A program made the position numbers and the translations under genes. Positions 1 to 12,410 of a stretch of 64,000 nt of DNA are shown in pieces. The number at the start of each line of letters is the position of its first letter. Position 1 is the stretch's first letter. Source of the DNA: Niebla homalea (taxonomy: Eukaryota > Ascomycota > Lecanoromycetes > Lecanorales > Ramalinaceae); the NCBI GenBank assembly GCA_019925105.1, contig JAHGAU010000008.1, positions 496,001-560,000 of the forward strand, read 5' to 3'. A model generated the notes under the pieces. That model saw nothing but the letters and a program-made list of their open reading frames with translations, was not told the DNA's origin and ran no database searches.

Positions 1-1
1 T

Positions 2-823
2 GTTGCCAAGAAGGCGAACGTGTACGCTGTCAAAGTTCTGGGGTCGAATGGCTCTGGCTCCATGTCAGACGTCGTCAAAGGAGTAGAGTGGGCCGCCAAC
101 AGCCACGACGAAAAGATGAAGGCTGCCAAGAAAGGCAAAGGCAAGAAGGGTTTCAAAGGAAGCGCTGCCAACATGAGCTTGGGCGGCGGCAAGTCGGTCA
201 CGTTAGATCTCGCTGTCAACGCTGCCGTCGATGCTGGCATTCACTTCGCTGTTGCGGCCGGTAACGACAATGCCGAGTCCTGCAATTACTCGCCAGCAGG
301 AGCAGAGAAGGCCGTCACGGTTGGTGCTTCGACCCTCGGTGATGAGCGAGCCTACTTCTCCAACTTTGGCAAATGTAACGACATTTTCGCTCCCGGCCTT
401 AACATTCAATCCACCTGGACTGGCAGCAAACACGCCATCAAGACCATCTCTGGTACCTCCATGGCATCGCCTCACATCGCGGGCCTGCTAGCGTACTTCC
501 TGTCTCTCCAACCATCCAGTGACTCTGGCTTTGCGGTTGCCGAAATCACCCCCAAGCAACTCAAAAACAATCTTATCGCCATTGGCACAACTGGTAGCCT
601 TACCGACGTTCCAACCGGCACGCAAAATGTGAGTTCCTGGTGATTGCAACGAATTGATGAGTCCTGACATTTGAACTAGATCCTCGCCTGGAACGGTGGC
701 GGTTCAGCAAACATGACCGAAGTGTTTGGTCAGCAAGGATATGTCGCAAGCTCTGCAGCTGGCAGCATTGAGCAAGCTTCCGACGAGCAGATGTTCATTC
801 AGCCAATCCAGGAATTGAAGTAG
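2..823 (+). CDS. PRB1: Vacuolar subtilisin-like serine protease (PRB1/Alp2 type), 3' part
   Basis: The 5' end lies outside the window. Exon A runs 2-628, a 51 nt GT..AG intron is 629-679, and exon B runs 680-823 (TAG). The visible 256 residues carry the S8A oxyanion Asn in VAAGNDN and the catalytic Ser in GTSMASPHIAG; the catalytic Asp and His must lie upstream. The segments ANMSLGGGKS, CNYSPAGAEKAVTVGAS and LAWNGGG are those of fungal cerevisin/Alp2/SPM1, vacuolar endoproteases that mature other hydrolases and take part in autophagic turnover. A Lys/Gly-rich insert (about residues 38-54) precedes the ANMSLGG strand. No break is seen. A secreted subtilisin is less likely given the ILAWNGGG C-terminal signature. 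Confidence 0.93.
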
Positions 824-1704
824 TCGGTCAAGTCTCTTACGGGATTTCCATTATCAGGGGCTGGCAGAGGTTGCAGCATGGGCCCAGGAGTAAGGCATGG
901 GTGTTTCCCCACTGTTAGCTGAACATAGGCCAAGACTCGTTAAGTATTGTTTGGGTGCTCGCTGTATTGATCTACTACAACGTATGACCCGACGATCTCA
1001 GGGAATAGTATGACTTTGCGTCTTGGGATAGTTTCATTGACGTTTTAGGGGCGTACCTTTTCACTGCACAAATAAGACAGGATGCTGTGCCCACCACTCT
1101 CACTGCCCTTGTATCTGATATTGAAGCTTCCTTGGTCATCAGCTGTCCTCTTTCTGAAACATTGCGCTATAACGAGATGCCCGAGGTGCCCGAGGTGCCC
1201 GAGGTGCCTGGATGGCGTATGGAATTGTGAGGGCCGCCGGTCTGAACTCAGCCCTATCGATGCTCTACCGGGAGTCTTGGCAAGGCCAGACCCAGTATGC
1301 GGCCACCAATAAAATAGAATGCAGCTGCAAAGCCCGTAAAGTATATGATGTCGACAGAAGACCCAATCCGCTTGTCGTGTCACCCGATTGTCGTCGCAAT
1401 GCCAACACCTAATGGCCGTCGTCTAGCAGTCGATTGCGATTGCAGCCAACGCTGTCTGAGCCAACATTGATGTTTCAGCTCGGCCAATCCGATAATAATC
1501 TTCAATTTGAAAGGCGAGCGGCGATAGTAAATGAGTAACCCAAACCCGTGAAACTGTGACTGGCTCTTGCTCGAGAGACTATCGGGTCACTGCGATTGCG
1601 CCGTCATCTTGGGAACCATAGCCTTATGCTACAGTGAAAAGAAAGCACTACACCTCCCACCCCAACCCAAATTTGCCCCACGAGTCAAGAACTGATGTCC
1701 AAGC
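824..1704. other. Intergenic, protease 3' flank and ROM2 5' flank
   Basis: No convincing gene. The overlapping ORFs here are short, lack family resemblance and occur on both strands. The last 70 bases before 1705 are C- and A-rich pyrimidine tracts of the kind found in fungal promoters and 5' leaders. A small 9 bp tandem repeat is listed separately. Confidence 0.6.
1173..1208. repeat. 9 bp minisatellite, four units
   Basis: Four adjacent copies of CGAGGTGCC, the first with one A for G. It lies in the intergenic space and is likely replication slippage. Confidence 0.85.
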
Positions 1705-1754
1705 ATGATCATGGCCTACAACTCTGCCAGCCATTACCCGCCGGGCCAGCATAA
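1695..1754 (+). promoter_or_regulatory. Overlapping upstream ORF at the ROM2 start
   Basis: An ATG at 1695 in a different frame opens a 19-codon ORF ending in TAA at 1752-1754, past both candidate ROM2 start codons (1705 and 1711). If it lies in the mRNA leader it would compete with the main start. Whether the transcript includes 1695 cannot be seen from sequence. Confidence 0.35.
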
Positions 1755-4700
1755 TCATCAACAGTATCCTCCTCTTGGACGGAATCATCCCTATGGCCAC
1801 TCCGACATTGCCCAGCCCGGCCAAGCTTCATCCCTTCATAGAGCCTCAAGCTTTGATGAGGGGGATGATGGCGCTTTTCCTCAGCCCGATGCTGCCATAT
1901 CACACGATTCGAGAGCAAGGGGCTCTTCAGGCACCGCTGCCATGCAGAATGATGAGCTCCACATGAACCCTCACAGTCCATCACATCCTCCTCGATCCAC
2001 ATCCTATGGCGCAAACAATACCTCCGGCCTCCAGCAATATTCTCCCCCAGCTCTTCCTCCCCGACAGATATACAACCCTCAACAGTTTGGGATGCCGCAG
2101 CCTCAGCCCAGCCCGCAGCTCTACAACACCTTTGCCAGCAGCTTCAACTCTACCTACCAGAGCTACAACCCAGCGGCCTACCAACCGCCTGCTCCTCTAC
2201 CGCAACAACCATATGGTATATTCCCCAGCCCGTCTTTTTCCAACTCGACCCAGCCACCACCTCCGCCTCCGCGTCCGTACGAGAATAGCTATGGCAGCAG
2301 GATGTCGCCACCTTCCGCCTCCAGCGCTCAGTTTCCCAATCCTCATCAGTCACTAGCATATCGGCAACCGCCCCTCCCCCCACGGCCTGATGCAGGCAAT
2401 CCCTCCTCGAATTCATCATATACCCCTCCAGCTCCGCCAGCGCCTCCATTCTCGCCCGCTAGAGATGCTTTCCACTCCAATAGCCCATCATTATCCTCAC
2501 TCCCTCAATATGCCTTCTCAAGTGCTCGACCTGGTGATCGCTCATCCCCTTCCAGTAACCATCCACCAAGCCTTCAACATCAGCCGTCTAGCGGAAGCCA
2601 GCGTATGCCGTCCCCAACCATCCATCGAAGACCGGTTGGAGCAAACGCATCCTTGCCGCAGACGCCGGGCACTCCGGGTCCAACACCTCCAGCGCACTCG
2701 CCGCAACGTTCGGACACTCTCGGTCGGCATCCTCAATCCCGACCTTTGCCTGGCCCTCCAGCTGCTGATGCAGACTATTTTGCAGCCAGAAACGGGTACA
2801 CCAATCCGGATGAAGAGACAGGGTATGATGACTTAATGCAGGAGGTCGAAGCGGCTGTTATGGGTAGACCGCCTCCAACGAGCCGACGGAGAAGTGATAG
2901 AGCCTCGCAAGCTTCGCAGCAAGAATGGAATAGCTACGGCCAGCCGAACGGAAACATCGCCCAGATGGGACATGACCAAAATGTCAATTACGATGCTCAC
3001 AGTGAAGATAGCGATGCCGAGGCAGAAGCCGGATTGGCTGCAATGCGATCTGCAGAAGAGCAGGAGGCAGCAGACGCGGCCAGAAGGCAGAGTGAAAGGT
3101 CATCGCAACGAAGATCTCAAGGCTCGCAACGATCAGGGCAAGCAAACCGCGAATCGCCCGCTTCGAGTGACAGTGACATTCATGTTGATATGAGTGCCTA
3201 CGGTGGGGGGTTTTCCGCCGGAGGGTATCACTATGGAGATGAGCCGCACCCCCGAGAGCACGGACAGCTCTATGAGAGTCAAGGGCAGCAATTCGCCACT
3301 GCAAGGTCGTCTCAGCGATCCAACATGTCTGAAAACACTCTCGATGGTGGAAGTGGTCTGTACGACTACCCAATCCCGGACCCAAACTACGTCCATCCAT
3401 TTGCTCCTGCAAGAGTTGACACCGGTGGTACTGGCGGGCTGTCCGACCCGGGAGCGCTCCCCAGGAGACTGAGTTTCGAAGATGGTGATGAAGCAACGCT
3501 GGTGGACACGGAAAGCTCATATCCATCGACAAGCCCCAGTCCGTCTCGGCAAGGTCTGCCAGACATGTTTTTCCATCCTGGCACAGGACGCCGACCCCTA
3601 CCGGCGGCGCCAGTCGAGCCCTCTGTGCCGCAACTCATGCCTGCAGGCACATACAAGGATCCTGAGAAGCTAATACAGTACGACGAGTTTGGCCGTCCAA
3701 GGTTCCCACTCGATCCGGACTCTTATAATCAGATGCTCACGCCCTCTGGTACACCTGTCCCTCGATCATCATCTCTTGTCAGCCATGGTAGTCAGCCAGT
3801 GACTCAGCAACCCATTCGATCAAAGACGGACGCCGATCGCGCTAAAATACTTCGACAGCAGCAGCAACAGCAGCAGCAGTCCGGCCTACGCTCAGCTTCC
3901 ATCTACGGGACTGATGCCTTCGGAGATGACAGTCTGAACGCCAGCGCAGAGCTTCTTGGCCTCCCAGCTATTCCGACGGGCAAGCGGAGGAAGTTCAACC
4001 CTGCGAAGCTTTCTACCAATGACTTCAGGAGGTGCGCTGAGCCGTGGGCATTGAGCTCAATCACCAATTGGGTGAAGGAGATGAGTGAGGGCGAATCTGA
4101 CCTCAAGGAGCATGCTGTCATTGACGGCATTGTCGCTCTATTTACCCACAAGGTACCCACAATGAACACGGCAGATGCAGAGGCGCTGGGCGCTAAGGTT
4201 GTGCGAAACATGCTCGAATCTGGTACCTTACTCAAAGAAGAAGAATGGGTAAAGTTCGGGAGCGAGGAAATGTCTGGTGTCTTGTTCCAATTGACTGGCA
4301 CCGGCTGTTACTCCTCGCGAATACACACAGACACGTTAGCCGGCAGATGCTATGCCCACCATTGTATGCGGACGTTGAAGAAGATCAATCTTCAGACCCA
4401 GGTACTCGAGCCTCAGCGAAAGGCTGAGGACTGGGCGACATTTTACAAGATCAAAAGGGAAGACGTTGAGAATGTCGACAAGAAGGAGATTGAGCGTCAA
4501 AATAACCTGCACGAAATTGTCACCACCGAAGACTCATTCATGGATCAGGTCAATGTGCTTCGCTTGCTTTATCGGGACGAGCTTTTCAAGCATCAGCCTC
4601 CTATCATCGCTTCGAAAAGAAGGGACCAGTTCATGAACGATGTTTTTGGTAAGGTAGATGCTATCAAACAGGTCAATGAGGACTTCTTGCTTGCCCAGCT

Positions 4701-7197
4701 CAAGTATCGGCAACAGGAACAGGGCCCTTGGATCAGTGGCTTCAGCGACATCTTTCGGGAGTGGATCCGCAAGGCAAGGGTGGCATACATTGAATACGCT
4801 GCAAGCTTTCCCAAAGCTTCTCTGCTCATTCGTCAAGAAGCCACCCGGAACCTACTCTTCCGTGAATTCCTGGATCAGATTCGTGACGACGAGCGCTCGA
4901 AAAGATTGGGTTGGGATACCTACCTCAAGGCACCCATTACGAAACTCCAACGGTACAGTCTCCTTTTATCCACCGTTCATAGGCATACGGTGAAGGACTC
5001 GGAAGAGAAGCGCAACCTTGCAACAGCGATAGAGGAAGTTAAAGTAGTGACCATGGAATGCGATGTTCGAGTCGCGGAAATGTCCAAGGCGGTCGATCTG
5101 TCGGAATTGGCCTCCAAGATACAGCTGCGCCCTTCGATGAGTGACATCCAACTGAATCTCATGCATTTGGGACGGGAGATCATGTACAGAGGAGATCTCC
5201 AAAGACCTGGTTCGGGTAAATTGACTTGGGTGGATGCCCACGCGATACTCTTCGACCATTACTTTGTCTTGGCCAAAGTAGTCGAGGCCAAACATCCTTC
5301 GGGTGGTCAAAGGGCGGAGATATACGACGTTTCCAAAAAGCCTATCCCTATGGACCTGCTTGTGCTAGAAAGCGCCAACGACGATCCAGTCGTCAAGTCC
5401 ACCTTGAAGGGCTTGGGATCTGTGACCACAGTCACGACAAGAGCCGGTGTGCAGACAGAGGCACGTCCAGGCCGGCAGGCGAATGGGCAGATTGGTCCTC
5501 CACTGATGCATACTGACACATCATCCTCCACGGCCTCCACCAGTACCACCGGCTCCGGCAAGACACTCATCCCAGCTACAAGCCTCGATACTCCCAAAGA
5601 CGTCATGTATCCATTCAAGATTAGGCACCTAGGTCACAAAGACACCGTCTTGCTGCATGCCCCTTCAAAGCAAGCCAGGCAGGATTGGTGTTCAAAGATC
5701 ATAGAGGCTAAAACGAGACACGCTGCGTCCCTGTACAAGCAGAACGCAGAGCCGTTTCGCTTGCGTGTCATAGCTGATACAGCATTCGCGTATGAACCTA
5801 TGACTGGATTAGGTAAGGGTACGGTCATCAAGGGAACGCCCCTGGACAGAGCCATCAGAGAAGTGGAGAAGGCTTTTGAGGCTGCTGCTGCCTCACGACC
5901 GCCCCCTGTCTGCAGAGCAGCCGTCAACTGCGCTACTTCATTCACACAGCCCAATGGCACGCAAACATTGGCAATAGGAACGGACTACGGGGTCTACATG
6001 ACGGAACAAGATAGCCCCCGTAACTGGATCAGAGTGAGTTTCCCCCTTTCTCGTCGGACAGTCGCGCGCCAAACAGGGTAGCTAACAACATCTCTCTAGG
6101 CCATTCCCGCCACGCGCGTCACTCAAATCGCCGTCCTCGAAGATTTCTCCCTCTTCCTCATCCTCACGGACAAGACCCTCATCGCCCATCACCTCGACGC
6201 CATCCTCCCCTCCAGCTCCTCCACCTCCGCCCATAACACCACCGCTAGCTCCTCCACCCAACGTGCCCCACAGAAATTGTCTGGAGCGCGGGACATCGGC
6301 TTTTTCGCTCAAGGCCGGATGAAGGACCGGCAATTGATCTTCTACAAGAAGCGCGAGGGCGTCTCCTCCATCTTCAAAGTTCTCGAGCCCATCTACGGAA
6401 AAACAAGCGCCTCCAACATCCCTAACGCTTCCTCCAACAACAGCCACCACTCCTCCATGCGATCGAGGTTGGGCGGCATGGTCCAAGCCGCCCGCACCAC
6501 GGCGCGCGGCGGCACCACCGCCTTCTTTAGAGAATTTGACGAATTCTACATCGGCAGCGACACCTACGCCATTAACCTTTTCCACACCACTCTCGCCATC
6601 TCCACCGCCAAAGGTTTCGAGATCTTGACCCTCGACAAGAAACTCCCCTTCTCGATCCCCAACTTCGATAACGCCACCGCCTCCCAGACCACCAACCCCG
6701 GCGGCACGGGCAGCTCCTCAACCATCAAAGACATCCAAAACCGCACCGCCAATCAGCGCCCGCTGGGCATGTTCCGGCTCTCGGAAATCGAGTTCCTCTT
6801 GGCGTTTGAAGACCTCGCCCTCTACGTGAACAAGCACGGCGAGGTCTCCCGCTCCGTGATCATGAATTACGTGGGCAAAGCGAAGCAGGCGTGTCTGGTC
6901 GAAGGCATGTACCTGATCCTCATCTGCGAGAAGGGGACTTACGTCGAGGTGCGGAACGCGATCAATGGCCGGTTGAGGCAGGTCATTGCGGGAAGGGACG
7001 TCAAGTTGTTGGATGATGGAGCCGGTGGGTGGGGTCATCCACCGGCAGCAGGAGGAGGAAGGACCCACAACTCGGGGCCAGGGCCAGAGCCGGGGGCGGC
7101 GGGGAAGGGCAGTGTGAAGGTGTGTATGCAGCACCCGGAATACGAGCGCACCCAGGTCGTGGTGGAGATGCTCGTCAACGAAGGGTTGAAGGAGTGA
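1705..7197 (+). CDS. ROM2: Rho1 guanine nucleotide exchange factor (Rom2/Rgf1 type; DEP-DH-PH-CNH)
   Basis: Exon 1 is 1705-6033, a 66 nt intron 6034-6099 (donor GTGAGT, acceptor TCTCTAG) keeps phase 0, and exon 2 is 6100-7197; about 1808 aa. Residues 1-720 are disordered, rich in Pro, Ser and Gln, with an eight-Gln run near residue 718. A DEP-like domain is at about 770-870, the DH (RhoGEF) domain at about 930-1115 (includes PITKLQRYSLLL), a split PH domain at about 1145-1330, and a CNH domain from about 1400 to the end. In yeasts this architecture activates Rho1 for cell-wall integrity signalling and glucan synthase control at the cortex. The third Met (1711, ATGGCC) has the stronger start context. 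Rom1/Rom2/Rgf1/Rgf2 cannot be told apart here; Tus1/Rgf3 is less likely because of the DEP domain. Confidence 0.93.
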
Positions 7198-8750
7198 AGT
7201 GAGAACCCTCCCCGAATGGAGCGTCTGTTCTCTGCATCAATGCCCCGATAATGACAATTGGGCCCGCCACGCCCGCCCCGCCCGCCCGCTTGCGAATCTC
7301 AACCAACTTTTGGGGGGGGGAGTGGAGGGTTGTGGGGTGGTGGCAGAAAACAATCCACGATGATGAATTGAGGAGAAAAAAAACCGAAAGACTAATTTAC
7401 CTATCATGTGCTACGTGATGTTGTGTAATGTGTTGTATGGGAACCCCACCCCCCCCAAATTTTCCCTGCAACAATATACATACATACATGTGTGTTCTCA
7501 CGAGAAAACACACTTTTTCGACGACTCCCAGCTGCTTCTTCTTGCGGGAGAAACGCAAAGGGAAGGGAATTGGAGAATTGGGGAATTAGGGAATTTGGGG
7601 AATGGGATACCCAGGCGTTTCTTTTTCCATATCAGCTTTCTTGTTTCTCTCTCTCTCTCTCTGTTCTTCTCTCTATTTTTATGGAGTTTTGTGGGGGAAG
7701 GGGGGTGGAAGAGTGAAGATGGGGGCTTGCGAAAACCCAAGGGTTTGGGGAGGGGAAAAGAGAGTTGACGAGGTTGTTGAAAGTCGGATAGGTAGGTAGT
7801 TAGAAGATGTATATGTGTTGTCTCAGTCGCATGACCATCCAATTATTCCTCATGGGACAACAACAACAACGACAACATGTGCAATCAATCTCGTGCGGTT
7901 ACAGGCCAGCCTCTCGAACTTTAATTGGGAGGGTCCAGATGGGACGGGAGAATTCTTCATGAGCGTGTGTGAATTCTGGCCGATGTTGGCAGGATTTTTC
8001 AACATTTCTTTTTGCGCCATTCAGTTTTTCTGGGCTTTCTACTGGTTGGTGGAGCATCATCCATCGTCCCTGTGTCTCCCTCTGCTGTAGAACCCCATCC
8101 ATGATCAGTCCTTTTCTCCATGGCGAGCCCTGCTCGTCAGAAAAAGGCGTTTCCCATTCTCTTTTTTAACGTTCTATACAAGACATTGTTCCCTTTCCCA
8201 AACCTGTATCATGCTGATCGCTTCGCTTGAATATTGAAAACCCACAGAACAACCCGAGTGGGAAAATGCAAAGACAAAGAGCGCAAAAACACAACGTCAA
8301 AACTAAAGCCCCGAACACGAGCAGTGACCAATCTCTCTTCCGGTCCTGGGAGGGTCTTCTCCCTATTTCCGAAGACCTTTCCCAGAACGTACTTCCCCAA
8401 AGCTAGATCAAGGCATTACCAGAATGCGTGATCAGGCAGATGTGGCTCAAACCGAGCAATATATAGATCCGTTGCAGTCGCATGTTCTCACGTTGATGGG
8501 ACTAGAATCCCCAACGAAGTCGCTCTTGAGTTTCCCAGCTGATGATGGGAACCAACGGCGCCTGTTTTCTCTTCTCCCTGACCTTCGACCTTGGGTTGGC
8601 GTCGTCAGAAAATTGGAACGCCGTGGCTTCCATACGGATCAAATCACGTAGACGTTGTCAATGGCTGGGTGAAGACCGACCTGTTTCTTAGATGGTAAAA
8701 TGCAAGCATTATCCTCCTTGTCGAAAAAGAGGACATGTGGAGGTACGGAA
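7198..8750. other. Convergent intergenic region
   Basis: Contains the 3' flanks of the two convergent genes ROM2 (+) and the nucleotidyltransferase (-). It has G and C homopolymers near 7310-7320 and 7449-7457, a pyrimidine microsatellite, and no ORF with recognisable protein features. Confidence 0.6.
7646..7662. repeat. (TC)n microsatellite
   Basis: A 17-base run of alternating T and C within a longer pyrimidine tract. Confidence 0.9.
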
Positions 8751-11700
8751 TCACCCACCCTTTCTCTCAGCCTCATTGATAGGAAGCGGCTCGCCGGGAA
8801 ATTGTCCTGAACCAGGCCTCGACCTGCTCTTCTTGTTCTTCTTCGAAGTCTGCTGCTGCCACCCATTGACCTGAGGCTGCGCTGTAGCCGGCATATGGCT
8901 TATAGACGCTGGAGTATTCTGCGGAGGCTGCGGCATTCGATTCGGTGACTGCACAGGTGTCGAGGTTGAGGCTTTGGGCTCGGGGGTCGATGAGCCATTC
9001 AAGTAGGGTGCGGGCAGGTCGCCTGGTTCATTCTGCTTCGCTTTTTCCTGCTTGGCCTTGATGATATCTGACCAGGTGGGGATAGTCAAATCCATCTTGG
9101 TGGTAGTAGGCTTGAGTGGGCTGGACTTGAGCGGACTGGGCTTGAGGCCGCCGGACTTGGTGATGATCCCAATCTCCTCCTTGCGCTTGCCCAGGGGTGA
9201 CGGCGTTCTAACTTCTCGGACAGGGGAAAGGAGAGGCGCAAGAGAGGGCGCCTTTTCACTTTGACCATTGGTGGCCTGCACAGGTGGTGGATCGATACGA
9301 GAGACTTGCTTCGAAGCGCGCAATGGCTCTCGAGGAATATTTGGTTCAGGCTTCTGTTGCGGTCGAGTGTACTCGACTTCCCCAAACTGGATGTTAAGGC
9401 CCCGTGAGCTTCCTTGCTTCCTCTCATTCAGCTTGCCCATGATTTGTGATGAAGCAGCTTCTGCAGCCTGATGAGACATACGCCTTGATGAAGGATCCAT
9501 ATATCCCCTACGATCAATCCGTGACCGGTCAGAAAGTGGATGGCCATGGTACAAATGGGCAGCCTGGTCCATTGCAAAGTTTTCCTCGAACCCGCCGTTA
9601 CCGTAGATATCCACTTCCGAAGGCAAAGGTTGTTCATAGATAGGCTCCTCGGAACCCCGACTCACCTCGCTTCCCGTTGTGGTGCGCGACGCGGCCTCCA
9701 TCAATGGGGCCGGTTCGGGCGTTTGGAACGAGTCGGTGCCATTGATGATGACCGGCCCACGCGATGGTGGTCCAGTGCCAGGTACCCGTTCAAACCGCTG
9801 CGGCCGCGAGCCCGCACTGGAAGCAGATTGCAGGCTGAAAGACCTATCCCGATATGAATCTCGGTATGGAAGGGCAGGTGAAGGTGATGGCGAGCGAGAT
9901 TCGTCCCTCAAGCGACCAAAGCTGGGTGGAACACCTCTAACTCGTGGGTAGAGCTCCTGACCTGGAGGCATACGTGGAACTCTCAAGTCATCTCGGTAGA
10001 TATTGGGAGGCGGAGAGTCGTTGATCCAGTATCCCGCATACTCCTTGGGTACGTTCTCATCAAATGCCGGTTGCAGGGGATGTCTCCTTGGATCTATATA
10101 TCCAAGAGCATCAGAAGGTCTGTAGCGTCCTTGGTTTTCTACTGCGTAATAGATCGGATCCTGCTGCAACAACTGCTGATGATGTCGGATACCTTGATAA
10201 TGGAGTAAGTTTTGGCCAGTCACAGGTAGAGGTGGCGCATTTTGCCCATTAGGGTTGACAGGCATTGCGCGGGCAGGTTGTGAGTGTGATCGTATGTTTG
10301 CTGTGGAGCTGTCAACCCCTGAAGATCGATGGACACCTCGTCTAAGATCTGGTTGCATGGCTCGAAGCGAAGGGGACGAAGGCTGTGTGTGTATGCTTTG
10401 CTGGGGGGTCCCGGGCACTTGAGGATACATGAATTGCTGGAACTGCGGGCCACCTTGCAAAGGAGCAGTCAGAGGTCCCTGACTGGCCATCTGATATTGC
10501 CTAGGGTGCTCTCTGGCTGAATGAGGACCATTCGGAGGAAGCTGATCCGTGGATTGAACCTCCAAGCCGGTGATGATTTGGTTGTTGATCTGCTTCATCC
10601 TCAGATCATATTCTTGTCTTTGAAGCGCCTGCATTTCGTCAAACAGCCGCTTGTGGAGCTTCATTTGTTCGAACTGCGCCTTGACAGCTTGTTCTCTTGT
10701 GAGCATAGGGGTTTCGGGCCCGAGTGCTACAGAGAGGCCATTGTGCATCGGGTATTTGTTGCTCGCTGCTGCACTTGAGGCTCTCCTTCCCTTCGGATGA
10801 TGATTGTTCGCATGGTGTCTGCCTCCCCGACCGCCATACCCGCCTTTGCCTCTTGAGGACTGCGATTGACTCCGACTTCTCGTAAGGGTGGGGGGAGGTT
10901 TGGGCACCGGCTTTTCATAGACCCTTTCTTCTGCCGGCGGGAAATGGTATTGCTCCAAGCATTCATCCAGTCGTGCGTCCGATATCAGGTCAAACGCTCT
11001 TCTCAGCTCTAGATGTATACCTCGAAATGATATATCGTCTGCGGTATTGCCCAGATTTCGCTCGATGTTAAAGGGCTCTTCCACGCAAAGTCGGTTGTTT
11101 TGCATGAGGTGCCATTTCTTGGCTTCTTTGGATAGCAATCGCCCTTCCCTCACAGACACGACACTCTTCTCATAATCCAAATCATGGGCATAGCGGCGAA
11201 AGAATTGAAAGAGGAGATCACCCAGAGTCTCTCTATTGCTGCTCCCGTAGCCTTGTAGGTTTTCTAAATCATCATTGAAAGCTGCAAACTTCCCGTTGAC
11301 AAGGACGTCGCTCTTGCTGGATTGATTCCCATGTAAAGACGGCAATATGGGGGGATTCCTCGTTTGCAGGAAATTGAGGATCATGCATATCCAGGAATAA
11401 GAGCTCAGAGTACCCCCAAGAGCTGCATACATCAGATGAGAGGTACTGACATGGAGCGAGAACTGCTTACCAGCATCATTCAGTATTCTGCGCTTGGTCC
11501 AATGCTTGACAATCATTGCAAGCGGCCGGACGCGTTCATCGATCTTCACATATGTCCTGATCATTCGCGTATTCTCAAGGGCCAATGTATTGTTGACATT
11601 CATGTCGCAAGCGAGTTCAAGCTCCGGATCCCAGAACTTGACTATGGGGACTTTGGCATGCGGCACGCAGGTCACTCTCTCCATTCCATCTGCGCAACCA

Positions 11701-12410
11701 TTAGCTTCGTACACGGGCTCGATAGCAAAGAAACACACGCTCAGCGAGAGCAGCTGCCAGCAGACATGTCTTCTCGAGGGCTTTATGAGGTGTAGTAATG
11801 CATATGTCAACTTCATGAGTCAGCATGTCGAAGCATCTGACAGGGGGTTCTTCCTCTTACCATCCGAATCACTCGTGCACAGTAGGTTACCCGACGATCC
11901 AAAGACGTGAACCTTTATGTCATTACCAGGCCATCGGTGATTCAGAATTCGATCCAGCTTGCATATGAACTTTGCTCTTCTGCGATCGCTTTCCGCGGAC
12001 GGCAATATCCGATCGTACAGCTCTCTGAGGTCGCCTGTCAATTTGCTTTCCTCGGTGGGATTGAGAAACTTCTTCGGCACAGCCTTGGCTCTTTCCAGCA
12101 AGTCGCCCCCAATAGAGTACGGTATCCTCCGTCTTGAAAATGCCATACCTGTTTCATAGCGGCAGCCGGTGAATGAAGGTGCCTTGGGGCGCGATCGCGT
12201 CCCATTCTCAATGGTGGAGTGTGTAGACTTGGGTGAGCCATTGCGCAAGCGCTTGCTAGGAGAGGGTGATCGTGCTTCAAAGGACAGTCTTCTATTCTGT
12301 TGGAACGGACTCGAGGGGACAGAATTCGAATGGCGATTGTTGAGGTGCGGACGCGGGAGGGATGAAATATGTTGAGCGAAATCGCTCAGCTCCTCTTTCG
12401 TAGGCATCAT
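8751..12410 (-). CDS. Cid1/CutA-like terminal RNA nucleotidyltransferase (PAP/TUTase family)
   Basis: Four exons on the minus strand: 12410-11861, 11810-11739, 11689-11471 and 11422-8751, with introns of 50, 49 and 48 nt; 1170 aa. The nucleotidyltransferase core starts at GSSGNLL. The first intron falls exactly inside the metal-binding motif: exon 1 ends SDSD and exon 2 continues VDIC, so catalytic Asp183 and Asp185 come from different exons; Asp236 in LACDMNVNN is the third. The PAP-associated domain follows (GDLLFQFFRRYA, RNLGNTADDISFRG). Residues after about 450 are low-complexity, with an RGG-like patch (RGKGGYGGRGG) and a basic tail. The family adds U, C/U or A tails to RNA 3' ends in cytoplasmic decay or nuclear surveillance; CutA/CutB of Aspergillus are candidate orthologues (inference). 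The 48 nt third intron has no stop and could be read through. Confidence 0.9.

Noticed and set aside
1045..1383. 112-codon minus-strand ORF between protease and ROM2
   Set aside because: It crosses a 9 bp minisatellite, has no family features and is overlapped by ORFs on the other strand.
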